NCBI GenBank assembly: GCA_900766795.1
Contig: CAAFWX010000270.1
Coordinates: forward strand, 1 to 9,057
DNA length: 9,057 nt
Source of the DNA: Oscillospiraceae bacterium
Lineage (GTDB): Bacteria > Bacillota_A > Clostridia > Oscillospirales > Ruminococcaceae
Reading direction: 5' to 3'
Below are positions 1 to 7,117 of the stretch, piece after piece (the first letter of the stretch is position 1; each line of letters starts with the position of its first letter). Both the position numbers and the translations under genes were made by a program. A model generated the notes under the pieces. The model saw only the letters and a program-made list of their open reading frames with translations. It ran no database searches and was not told where the DNA came from.

Positions 1-117
1 AAGTTGTACTTTTCTGACGAAAAATCGAGTTTCGCAATCAGCGAAGCGTATTATTGCGAAACTAACGGCAGCAATCGAACGAAAATAATTATGGGTATTG
101 CCATAAAAATAAAGTGA
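1..117 (+). CDS. C-terminal 38 residues of an unidentified protein, cut by the window edge
   Basis: The frame starting at base 1 stays open to a TGA at 115-117 and encodes 38 residues, ending in a basic, hydrophobic tail (IIMGIAIKIK). The stop overlaps the ribosome binding site (GAGGTG, 116-121) of the GH88 gene, so this is very likely the upstream gene of the same operon. The fragment is too short to assign. It alternates polar and hydrophobic residues as a beta-rich C-terminal domain would (KLYFSD, FAISEAYYCE). Next to a GH88 gene a polysaccharide lyase, for example of the heparinase II/III-like group, would make sense, but that is inferred from context only. Confidence that this is coding rests on the open frame and the spacing to the next gene. 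Confidence 0.6.
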   Translation, partial: KLYFSDEKSSFAISEAYYCETNGSNRTKIIMGIAIKIK

Positions 118-126
118 GGTGTCGGC

Positions 127-1305
127 ATGAATGCTATAACAGATGATAAAATCAATAACGGCTTAAAAAATGCGGTAACGCAGATACTTAACATTCTCCC
201 TGAATTTACGGACAAATTTCCTAAGGCGTACAGCGAGGGGAATTTTTACTCCGCTACGGAAAATGTTGACTGGACAACAGGCTTCTGGACGGGCGAAATC
301 TGGCTTGCATATGAATATGCGAAAATTCACGAGAGTGAGTTTGAAGCAGGCGCGACTGAAAAGCTTAAAAGTGCAGGTCTTACGCAGGTTAAATCTTTTC
401 TCCGTCGAATCGACAAAAAAATTGAAGTTGACCACCACGATATGGGATTTCTTTATTCGCCGTCCTGTGTTGCGGCGTACAAGCTGACAGGCTGCGGAGA
501 GGGCAGAGAAGCGGCAATAAAAGCTGCCGACCAGCTTCTGACAAGGTATCATCCTGTGGGCGAATTTCTTCAGGCATGGGGTCTGATGGACCAGCCCGAG
601 AATTACAGACTTATCATCGACTGCCTCAACAATCTTCCCCTGCTTTACTGGGCGTCAGATGTGACAGGCGACAGCAAATACAGAGAAATTGCCGACAAGC
701 ATATCAATACTGCTGTCAGCAATGTTATCCGTGACGACTATTCGACATGGCACACATTCTACTTTGATATGGAAACAGGCGCACCGCACCACGGAGCAAC
801 CTGTCAGGGTTATCGTGACGGCTCGGCATGGGCAAGGGGACAAGCGTGGGGCGTATACGGTCTTGCAACAGCTTACCGCTATACCAAGCGCGAGGAGTAT
901 ATTCCGCTTTTTAAAAACGTAACTAAATATTTTCTTGACCACCTGCCTAAAGATTTGGTGCCGTACTGGGATTTGGAATTTACCGACGGCGACGACCAGC
1001 CGAGAGATTCTTCGAGTGCGTCAATTGCTGCCTGTGGTATGCTGGAAATGAGCCGCTGGCTTGATAAAAAAGAAGCTGAGTACTACATAAATACCGCAAA
1101 GGAAATTATGGATTCGGTGTATGAAAACTACGCTGTTTCCGATTTCACAAAATCCAACGGGCTGGTGCTTCACAGCACTTATTCCAACCATTCACCCTAC
1201 AACACCTGTAATCATTACGGAGTTGACGAATGCAATATCTGGGGCGATTACTTCTATATGGAAGCATTGACGAGGCTTTCTAAGGACTGGGTACAATACT
1301 GGTGA
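127..1305 (+). CDS. Glycoside hydrolase family 88, unsaturated glucuronyl/galacturonyl hydrolase
   Basis: This 392-residue protein is predicted to hydrate and remove the 4,5-unsaturated uronic acid left on the non-reducing end of oligosaccharides by polysaccharide lyases. Length and motifs fit GH88, an (alpha/alpha)6 barrel. Seen are DWTTGFWTGEIWLAYE (48-63), HHDMGF (103-108), LIIDCLNNLPLLYWA (162-176) and a GH88 signature running from CQGY (226-229) to WARGQAWG (235-242). Asp105 and Asp165 correspond in context and spacing to the two catalytic aspartates (Asp88 and Asp149) of the Bacillus sp. GL1 enzyme. There is no signal peptide, so it should act in the cytoplasm on imported oligosaccharides. 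The ATG at 127 is served by GAGGTG (116-121), which overlaps the preceding stop. The next gene starts 11 bases downstream. Substrate (pectin/rhamnogalacturonan versus glycosaminoglycan) cannot be told from sequence alone; GH105 is the main alternative family. Confidence 0.92.
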   Translation: MNAITDDKINNGLKNAVTQILNILPEFTDKFPKAYSEGNFYSATENVDWTTGFWTGEIWLAYEYAKIHESEFEAGATEKLKSAGLTQVKSFLRRIDKKIEVDHHDMGFLYSPSCVAAYKLTGCGEGREAAIKAADQLLTRYHPVGEFLQAWGLMDQPENYRLIIDCLNNLPLLYWASDVTGDSKYREIADKHINTAVSNVIRDDYSTWHTFYFDMETGAPHHGATCQGYRDGSAWARGQAWGVYGLATAYRYTKREEYIPLFKNVTKYFLDHLPKDLVPYWDLEFTDGDDQPRDSSSASIAACGMLEMSRWLDKKEAEYYINTAKEIMDSVYENYAVSDFTKSNGLVLHSTYSNHSPYNTCNHYGVDECNIWGDYFYMEALTRLSKDWVQYW

Positions 1306-1310
1306 GGGGG
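1304..1310 (+). promoter_or_regulatory. Ribosome binding site that sets the DUF2264 start
   Basis: GAGGGGG overlaps the GH88 stop (TGA, 1303-1305) and lies 6 bases before the ATG at 1317. A GTG at 1302 would extend the frame by five codons and overlap the GH88 stop, but the purine-rich site would then lie inside the gene and no other good site precedes it. The ATG is therefore preferred. Confidence 0.7.
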
Positions 1311-1316
1311 ATCGAT

Positions 1317-3005
1317 ATGTTAAATTCAAAGCAGGATTTTATAGATTGTATGCTGAAAATGGCTGACCCGCTGATACCGTATTTCAGCGAAAAGAAAGCA
1401 AGGCTCAATCTTGGCGATACAGGCGTTTACTACAACAAAGCCGCCGTGTCAATGGAGGGAATCTCACGGCTTTTGTGGGGATTTGTTCCGCTGTTTGCAG
1501 GTGGACATAGAAACGAAAAATGGCAGGATATTTTCAGGTCTGCGCTTTCCGAGGGCACAAACCCCGAGGGCGAGGAATACTGGGGCACATTCAGCGACAA
1601 AGACCAGAAGTTTGTTGAAATGGCGGCGATTTCCTACGGAATACTTTTTGCCCGCGAGAGCGTGTGGGATGCGCTTTCCGAAAAGGCGCAGGACAATCTT
1701 GCCGAATATCTGTACGCTATCAATGAGTACACACTTCCGGAATGTAACTGGGTGCTGTTTGCGGTGCTGGTAAACCTTGCGCTGAAAAGCGTTGGCAGAA
1801 AATACAGCGCCGAAAAGCTGGAAAAATATCTTGACCTTACCGAAAGCTTTTACTGCGGCGACGGTTGGTATCGTGACGGCGACTCAAATCAGAAGGATTA
1901 TTATATCTCTTTTGCAATTCACTTCTACTGCCTGATTTACGCAAAGCTTGCAGAAAACGAGGACGCAAGGCGCTCGAAGCTGTTCAAGGAAAGAGCAATG
2001 ATTTTTGCACGGCAGTTCATCTACTGGTTTGACAGCACCGGCGAAGCGCTTCCTTTCGGGCGCTCGCTTACATACAGATTTTCACAGGTGTCATTTTTCA
2101 GCGCTTGTGTAATAGCGGGAATTGAACCGTTCACTCTCGGACAGATGAAAGGGCTTATTTCAAGGCACATTGAAAACTGGCTTACAAGGGATATTTTCGA
2201 CAGAGATGGTATTCTTACTATCGGTTACGGTTATCCGAATCTTATTATGGCGGAGGCATACAACGCTCCCGGCTCGCCTTATTGGGCTTTCAAGACCTTT
2301 GCTGTTTTAATGCTTCCCGATGAGCACCCTTTCTGGAGCGCTGGAGCAGAGCCGTTTCCCGAGCTTGCGCCTATAAGCTCCCAGCCCTTTGGCGACAAGC
2401 TTATGTATCATTTCGGAAATCATGCAGCGGCTTACCCCGTTGGAATTTTTAGCCCGCAGGGTCACGGTCAGTCTATTGCAAAATACGGCAAATTTGTTTA
2501 CGACACCTGTTTTGGCTTCAATGTTGCAAAATCAAGCTACAATGTGTTTGAAAATTCTCCCGACAGTATGCTTGCTTTTGAGATAGACGGCGATTGTCAT
2601 GTCAGAAGAATAAGCCTTGAAACAAAAATCGGCGAAAAGGAAACATGGTCAAAGTGGAGCCCATACCCCGGAATTATCGTCGAAACAACAATTGTCCCCG
2701 ACGAAAACGGACACACACGATATCATAAAATCACTTCCGAGGTTGAATGTTACGCTTATGATACAGGCTTTGCAGTTGCCTGCCGTGACGAGGATATGGC
2801 TGAACAGAAAACGGATGGAAACACAGCGACCGTCGAGAATGTATTCTCCGTATGCACCGTAAGCGGCAGCGGGGAAGCAGTTGTGTTGGACAACAGCCCG
2901 AACACCAATGTGCTTTACAGAAAAACAAAAATGCCTGCGGTGAAATATTTCATCAAAAAGGGTGAAACAAATATTGTCACAAGAGTAGACGCTCGAAAAA
3001 AGTGA
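1317..3005 (+). CDS. DUF2264 family protein, probable glycan-degradation partner of GH88
   Basis: The product has 562 residues from the ATG at 1317. It matches the DUF2264 family as I know it: an N-terminal block MEGISRLLWGFVPLFAGG (46-63), YWGTFSDKDQKFVEMA (88-103), a segment from GDGWYRDGDSNQKDYY (181-196) to the aromatic run FAIHFYCLIY (199-208), and LPFGRSLTYRFSQVSFFSA (245-263). The N-terminal half is helical and resembles an alpha/alpha toroid; the C-terminal part from about residue 365 looks beta-rich. This layout is common in glycan lyases and hydrolases. No signal peptide or membrane segment is seen, so it is probably cytoplasmic. No reaction is firmly established for the family to my knowledge; occurrence beside uronyl hydrolases suggests a role in handling uronic-acid-containing oligosaccharides, which is inference. 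It is translationally coupled to GH88. Confidence 0.87.
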   Translation: MLNSKQDFIDCMLKMADPLIPYFSEKKARLNLGDTGVYYNKAAVSMEGISRLLWGFVPLFAGGHRNEKWQDIFRSALSEGTNPEGEEYWGTFSDKDQKFVEMAAISYGILFARESVWDALSEKAQDNLAEYLYAINEYTLPECNWVLFAVLVNLALKSVGRKYSAEKLEKYLDLTESFYCGDGWYRDGDSNQKDYYISFAIHFYCLIYAKLAENEDARRSKLFKERAMIFARQFIYWFDSTGEALPFGRSLTYRFSQVSFFSACVIAGIEPFTLGQMKGLISRHIENWLTRDIFDRDGILTIGYGYPNLIMAEAYNAPGSPYWAFKTFAVLMLPDEHPFWSAGAEPFPELAPISSQPFGDKLMYHFGNHAAAYPVGIFSPQGHGQSIAKYGKFVYDTCFGFNVAKSSYNVFENSPDSMLAFEIDGDCHVRRISLETKIGEKETWSKWSPYPGIIVETTIVPDENGHTRYHKITSEVECYAYDTGFAVACRDEDMAEQKTDGNTATVENVFSVCTVSGSGEAVVLDNSPNTNVLYRKTKMPAVKYFIKKGETNIVTRVDARKK

Positions 3006-3135
3006 GGTAGGGTCATGGCAGTATTTTTACGCTTACAGAAATCATGCGCTTAATGTTTATGATTTTCACGGCAAAACAAACTGCTTTCACATGTTGTTGG
3101 TATTATTCGCTGAAAACTCCGTGCGCGTAGTATAG
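3004..3135 (+). pseudogene. Possible remnant of the next operon gene: good start signal, 12-codon frame
   Basis: GAGGTAGGG (3004-3012) overlaps the DUF2264 stop and precedes an ATG at 3015. The layout repeats the junction before GH88: the same AAGTGAGGT string with TGA inside it, and the same nine bases between stop and ATG. Yet the frame ends after 12 codons (MAVFLRLQKSCA, stop 3051-3053). In the neighbouring frame, sequence from 3016 stays open for 39 codons to a TAG at 3133-3135 (starting WQYFYAYRNHALNVYDF). The two frames would join after a one-base change in the T-run at about 3020-3024. I read this as the 5' stub of a lost or frameshifted third gene. A sequencing error or a chance frame is also possible, and no family is recognisable. 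Confidence 0.35.
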
Positions 3136-3352
3136 ATATTTTTGTCTGAATCATTTTGATTATCGGAGGATATGTCATTTTGTCAAAGAGCGGTTTGGGA
3201 GCTTTATGAAAACAAGTGGTAGATATTATTGGTTCGGGATTATGTATTCGGGTGGCTCGCAGGATTATGCTTCTTAAATACAATAAAACACTCTAGCGTG
3301 ATTTAAGCATTTTTTCAGAAATCTTTTCTGTAATGTACAATTCTGAGCGCAG
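3006..3352. other. Junction between convergent operons, no intact gene
   Basis: About 350 bases of AT-richer sequence lie between DUF2264 and the terminator of the leftward operon. No frame of convincing length, codon use or family resemblance is present on either strand. Short open pieces occur: 23 codons from an ATG at 3206, and a piece in a different frame reading LSEDMSFCQRAVWELYENKW before a stop. They are interrupted by stops and in changing frames, as expected for chance or decayed coding sequence. No repeat, tRNA or IS end was found. Confidence 0.5.
3267..3315 (+). terminator. Weak candidate terminator for the GH88-DUF2264 operon
   Basis: ATGCTTCTTAAAT (3267-3279) can pair with ATTTAAGCAT (3301-3310) if three bases bulge, and the right arm runs directly into six T residues (3310-3315). 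The stem is AT-rich and the loop is 21 bases, so this is a poor intrinsic terminator. It is listed only because nothing better lies downstream of DUF2264 on this strand. Confidence 0.25.
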
Positions 3353-3379
3353 AAAATCCCCCGCTTTTCACGGGGGATT
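3353..3379 (-). terminator. Intrinsic terminator of the leftward envelope operon
   Basis: A perfect 9-bp stem, AATCCCCCG (3355-3363) with CGGGGGATT (3371-3379), closes a 7-base loop. Read on the minus strand it starts about 22 bases after the YfhO stop, and the 3' arm ends in a run of T (TTTT from 3356 to 3353). On the plus strand no T-run follows, so it should act mainly on the leftward transcript. Confidence 0.85.
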
Positions 3380-3401
3380 CGGTGTGTTATAACATTTGCG
3401 G

Positions 3402-6152
3402 TCAGGTTTTTTCGCTGTCTTTGGAATCAGGCGGGGCGGGTTCATCGGATTTGGAGAAATGCGGGGGAGTGCACGCTTCCGCCTCGGTTTGAGCGTCGCT
3501 TGATTCGTCGTATGCAAGCGCGGCATATGCCGCCTCGTTTCGGCGCATACGCATTGCGGCAAGAATCATGATGGCAAACAAAAGCGCGCCGCTTATTGTA
3601 AGGATTATTCCCGTGCGAAGCCCCGCCGGGAAGAACGAGAGCTTTATCGTGTGTCGTCCCTGTTCCACCTCAATGCACATCAGCGCGTTGTCAAAGGCTC
3701 CGAAAAGCGGAACCTCCTCCCCGTCAACATATGCCGTCCAGCCCTCCTCGAGCGGAATCGACGTGAACAGCGCACAGTCCTCGGGGGCGTCAACCTCAAG
3801 GGTAAGCTCCGCGCCGCCTGTCCTTGTGAGCACGGTTTCGGCATTAAGCAAATCCATCCGCTCATGGAACAGGTCGAGAGAATCCTCGTTTGCGTAGTAG
3901 AACTGCGGGTCTTTCATATAGAGCGAATCCTCGAGAAGCTTAAGCTTTATGCTCACCGTGTCGCCCTCGAAGTAGTAGCCGATGTACTCCGAGCCGTAGT
4001 TCTCATATTTGAAGTAGTTCGAGCGGTACTGGTCGTCAACGTATAGATAGGTTTCACGCTCATAGCTTGTCGGGAGGTACATGTAAAGATAGCCGTCGTC
4101 GGGCATGATGATGTCGAACTGAATCCATGCCTCGTCGTCATCGTCCTTGACGTGATAGCTGTGGTGTCCGTCGGTTGTCGTGCCGACGGTAACATTTCCG
4201 TGGCTTAAGGAATAGTTGTCGGCGGGGCGGAATATCGTCAGCGCCTTGTTCCCCGAAATCATCGCCGCTGCCTTGTTCTGCGCAATGAATGGGCTGTATT
4301 CGTTGTAGGAGAAGCCGATTACATCGCTGTCTGCGAGATAGGCAATTCCCAGCGCGTCGGGGTTTTCGTAGACCGTTACGTTTATCTCGTTGTCAATGTC
4401 AAGCGTTTGGTTGTAGGGCACATAGCACGCGTACTTTGACAGCACATACTTAACGCCCAGAATATCATCGGTCAGCACCGTTGAGCCGTCGCTGCGGGTG
4501 TAGTGCTCGCGGGCGGAAATTCCCAGAGATTTCAGAAAGTCAATCGACTTTGAGTTAAGCGTGCTGGAGGAGTGGCTCAGTCCGTACATGCGAAGCGCAA
4601 TCGGGTCGTTTACGCAGCGGTGATAGGTCTTTTCCATGCGGTAGAAGCCGTCGTCCTGCTCGTGGATTTCGTCGGTTATTTTTCGGGAGTAAGGGATATC
4701 GCCGAGGTAGGTTGAGCGGTCGGAGAACACGATGTCATCGTGCATGTCGTACAGCGTGAGCACCGTATTCAGCAACATTTCAAGGCACACTGCCGCCGTC
4801 ATTGTCGCTCTCATCGCAGGGTGGTCGGCATAGCGCTTGAAAACGTATGCCATAATGCAGATAATCGCCAGAACTCCCAGCGGAATCAGCATGATGAGAT
4901 TGGTGTCATAATAGTCATGACCGCCGTTCAGGTCGCAGAATAGGATAATCCCCAGCAGCAGAACAAACGTCAGCCCAAGCACCTTCGAGCGGATTACCCT
5001 TATATGCTCGAACGCCTGCGCGCCGAAAAGCATAAGCAGGAAGCTTATCACAAAGCTGTAACGGTAGGGGAGCCAGTTGGGCATTTGCCCGCCGTGCCAC
5101 AGCATGTCAACAGGTCGCACCCACATGCACAGCACCATAATCCCCACAAGCGCCGCTCCCGCAATGCGCTCCCGCGCGGGAAAGCTCTTTGCCGCGAAAT
5201 ATACCGCAGCGAAAACAAGCGCAAGCGTTCCGACATAGAGAATCGGAAGCCCCTCCATGCGCACCGTGTCGTAGGTTGCGGGGAAAAGCTTGATGAAGAT
5301 GTCGGCGAGGTTGAAGTTCTCAACGGGGGTGTAGTCGGGGTCGGTGAAAGACAGCTTTCCGTTGGAGAGGGACTTGTAGACGGGAAGAATCATAAACGCG
5401 CTCATGAGTATGGCGCTCACCGAGGAAAGTCCGTACATGAGCGTTGCCCCGCACACCTCTCCGAAGCACTTGTTTTTGCTCTTTCCCGAAGCCATGTAGT
5501 ACAGGAAATAAAGCGCCGAGAAAATACCTATCATATATCCGATATAGAAGTTTGCGACAAAGATATATACAAGCGAGAGAACGTAAAGCTTGAAGCGGCG
5601 CTTGTCGCAGATACGCTCAACGCCCATAACCACGAGCGGCAAAGCGACAATTCCGTCCAGCCACATCGGGTTCATGGTTTGCACGACAAAAAAGCCGCAC
5701 AGCGCGAACATCACCGAGAACATGACTGAGGTTGCGTTGGAATAGCCGCGGTGCTTTTTCAGCAGGAAGCAGGTGTTAAGCCCCGCCGCGGCAGCCTTTG
5801 CAATCATTATCGTCATGAGTCCTTCGGTTATCATCGTCCTCGGGAACATCCAGACAAGCCAGTTAAACGGGCTTGCGAGGTAGTAGCCGATAATTCCCAT
5901 GAACTCGCCCGAAAGATTTCTGCTCCACGAATAGAACAGGCTCTCCTTGCCCGCCAGCACGTCGTACATATAGTCGTAGTAGTAGACGTACTGCGCGTTC
6001 AGGTCAAGGGAAAGCACCGAGCGCGTACCGAACGGATAGACATGGAAGAAGATATAGGATACGAACAGAATCAGCGCGGGAAGAAAAAACGAGAGGAAGT
6101 AGGCGCGGTTTTTCCGCACAAAGCTCAATGTTCTAGTCAGAGCGTCTTGCAT
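3402..6152 (-). CDS. YfhO family multi-pass membrane protein, probable GT-C-type sugar transferase
   Basis: The product has 916 residues from the ATG at 6152, close to B. subtilis YfhO in size. The first membrane helix is at about 18-37. The first outer loop carries SLDLNAQYVYYYDYM (48-62) with Asp50, Gln54 and Tyr55; a conserved acidic residue in this loop is typical of GT-C enzymes. Many hydrophobic segments follow to about residue 470. A large, mostly polar region (about 480-840) comes next and is probably extracytoplasmic. The last helix is at about 847-867, and the tail is cytoplasmic. In B. subtilis, YfhO works with CsbB and GtcA to add GlcNAc to lipoteichoic acid outside the cell. By analogy this protein would transfer a sugar from undecaprenyl phosphate to a surface polymer; sugar and acceptor are unknown. 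The roughly 49-residue tail is rich in Asp, Glu, Ser and Pro. It overlaps the glycosyltransferase gene by 20 bases. Confidence 0.92.
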   Translation of the reverse strand: MQDALTRTLSFVRKNRAYFLSFFLPALILFVSYIFFHVYPFGTRSVLSLDLNAQYVYYYDYMYDVLAGKESLFYSWSRNLSGEFMGIIGYYLASPFNWLVWMFPRTMITEGLMTIMIAKAAAAGLNTCFLLKKHRGYSNATSVMFSVMFALCGFFVVQTMNPMWLDGIVALPLVVMGVERICDKRRFKLYVLSLVYIFVANFYIGYMIGIFSALYFLYYMASGKSKNKCFGEVCGATLMYGLSSVSAILMSAFMILPVYKSLSNGKLSFTDPDYTPVENFNLADIFIKLFPATYDTVRMEGLPILYVGTLALVFAAVYFAAKSFPARERIAGAALVGIMVLCMWVRPVDMLWHGGQMPNWLPYRYSFVISFLLMLFGAQAFEHIRVIRSKVLGLTFVLLLGIILFCDLNGGHDYYDTNLIMLIPLGVLAIICIMAYVFKRYADHPAMRATMTAAVCLEMLLNTVLTLYDMHDDIVFSDRSTYLGDIPYSRKITDEIHEQDDGFYRMEKTYHRCVNDPIALRMYGLSHSSSTLNSKSIDFLKSLGISAREHYTRSDGSTVLTDDILGVKYVLSKYACYVPYNQTLDIDNEINVTVYENPDALGIAYLADSDVIGFSYNEYSPFIAQNKAAAMISGNKALTIFRPADNYSLSHGNVTVGTTTDGHHSYHVKDDDDEAWIQFDIIMPDDGYLYMYLPTSYERETYLYVDDQYRSNYFKYENYGSEYIGYYFEGDTVSIKLKLLEDSLYMKDPQFYYANEDSLDLFHERMDLLNAETVLTRTGGAELTLEVDAPEDCALFTSIPLEEGWTAYVDGEEVPLFGAFDNALMCIEVEQGRHTIKLSFFPAGLRTGIILTISGALLFAIMILAAMRMRRNEAAYAALAYDESSDAQTEAEACTPPHFSKSDEPAPPDSKDSEKT

Positions 6153-7086
6153 CCTGCACATCCTCCCTTTTGTATTCGTTGACGCGCTCGCTCACGATAT
6201 AGCGCGGGCGCTGTTTTATTTCCTCGTATATCTTCGACAGGTAGAAGCCGATTATTCCAATACCCACCATGATACACGCGCCGATTATCAGCAGCAGGAG
6301 AATAACGGTGGTAAAGCCGTTTTCCGCCGCGCCGCGAAAGTAATTCACCAGCGTCTGAACGCCCAGCACAAGCGCAAATATCCCGAAAATCACGCCGATA
6401 AAGGTGATAATCTGCATGGGGAAATTCGTGAACGAGGTGATGGAATTGACGGCGAACACAAACAGCTTTTTAAAGCTCCACTTCGTCGTGCCCGCCGCGC
6501 GGGGCTTTACGTCAAACTCAATCCGCTCGGTTTTGAAGCCCACCCAGCTTGACAGCGCACGGAAAAAGGTCAGCCGCTCGGGCATTTCATTCAGCGCGTC
6601 GATAGCCTTTCTGTCCAGCAGCTTGAAGTCGCTCGCCCCGTCAAGGTTAATCCCCGAGGAGGACTTCATAAGTTTGTAGAAGCCCTTTGCGAAAAGCTTG
6701 TAAAGCAGGCTCTCTCTGCCGCGCGAAGCCTTTATTGCCTCCACGACCTCCGCGCCGTTTTCCCACAGGCGGTACATCTGCGGGATAAGCTCGGGCGGGT
6801 GCTGCAAGTCGCAGTCGATAAGCACGGCGCAGTCGCCTGCTGCCGCCTTAAGCCCCGCAAAGACCGCGCCCTCCTTGCCAAAATTGCGTGAAAAACGGAC
6901 GCCGCGCACGCGGGAGTTTTCCTCGGCGCATGAGCAGATGTCTGCCCATGTGCCGTCCCGCGAGCCGTCGTCCACAAAAATAATCTCAAAAGAAATGCGC
7001 TCCGCGTCCAGTATTCCCGAAACAACGGACGCGGTGTTGGCTATGTTTTCATGCTCGTTATATGCCGGAATTATCACAGAAAGCAT
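6133..7086 (-). CDS. GT2 family polyprenyl-phosphate glycosyltransferase, GtrB/CsbB/DPM1-like
   Basis: The product has 317 residues from the ATG at 7086. It should transfer a sugar from a nucleotide sugar to undecaprenyl phosphate on the cytoplasmic face, making a lipid-linked donor. The N-terminal GT-A domain shows SVIIPAYNE (3-11), VDDGSRDGT (38-46), SRNFGKEGA (66-74) and the metal-binding DXD as DCDLQHPPE (91-99). RAAGTTKWSF (196-205) matches the R-x-x-G-x-(S/T)-K-W/Y motif of the group. Two membrane helices (about 226-248 and 259-283) and the tail YLSKIYEEIKQRPRYIV (282-298) are typical of GtrB/CsbB proteins. A TTG at 7116 would add 10 codons but has no site before it, whereas the ATG at 7086 has AGGA twice upstream. 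The downstream YfhO gene overlaps the 3' end, pointing to a joint surface-glycosylation role. The sugar (glucose, GlcNAc or other) cannot be read from sequence. Confidence 0.94.
   Translation of the reverse strand: MLSVIIPAYNEHENIANTASVVSGILDAERISFEIIFVDDGSRDGTWADICSCAEENSRVRGVRFSRNFGKEGAVFAGLKAAAGDCAVLIDCDLQHPPELIPQMYRLWENGAEVVEAIKASRGRESLLYKLFAKGFYKLMKSSSGINLDGASDFKLLDRKAIDALNEMPERLTFFRALSSWVGFKTERIEFDVKPRAAGTTKWSFKKLFVFAVNSITSFTNFPMQIITFIGVIFGIFALVLGVQTLVNYFRGAAENGFTTVILLLLIIGACIMVGIGIIGFYLSKIYEEIKQRPRYIVSERVNEYKREDVQDARRSD
6162..6167 (-). promoter_or_regulatory. Ribosome binding site that sets the YfhO start
   Basis: Read on the minus strand, GGGAGG directly abuts an in-frame ATG at 6161 but lies 9 bases before a second ATG at 6152. 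A site touching its start codon cannot work well, so the start at 6152 (MQDALTRT) is preferred. The site lies inside the 3' end of the glycosyltransferase gene, which favours translational coupling. Confidence 0.7.
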
Positions 7087-7091
7087 TGTTA

Positions 7092-7100
7092 TCCTGTCCT
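7092..7100 (-). promoter_or_regulatory. Ribosome binding site for the GT2 start at 7086
   Basis: Read on the minus strand, AGGACAGGA carries two AGGA cores, 10 and 5 bases before the ATG at 7086. This supports that ATG over the upstream TTG at 7116, which lies only one base after the YjbQ stop. Confidence 0.6.
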
Positions 7101-7117
7101 TACCTTTTGACGTCAAC

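Noticed and set aside
3172..3222. Short frame with ATG at 3172 preceded by GGAGGA
   Set aside because: The purine stretch (3165-3170) is only one base from the ATG, too close for normal initiation, and the frame encodes just 16 residues.
3050..3283. 77-codon open frame on the minus strand in the junction
   Set aside because: It needs a TTG start with no ribosome binding site, has no recognisable motif and lies in a region of chance frames.
3315..3331. Small hairpin CAGAAA-TCT-TTTCTG
   Set aside because: A 3-base loop and an AT-rich stem, with the T-run lying before rather than after it on the plus strand, so it does not look like a terminator in either direction.
5004..5729. Long open frame (241 codons) on the plus strand, antisense to YfhO
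   Set aside because: Its translation is rich in His, Arg and Glu with no membrane or domain pattern, while the opposite strand encodes a clear YfhO protein. It is an antisense shadow of GC-biased third positions.
7087..7116. Promoter-like TTGACG-N17-GATAAC on the minus strand before the GT2 gene, with a perfect palindrome TTGACGTCAA (7107-7116)
   Set aside because: The -10-like box ends one base before the ATG at 7086, so a transcript would start inside the gene and lose its ribosome binding site. The palindrome has no second copy in the window to suggest an operator.
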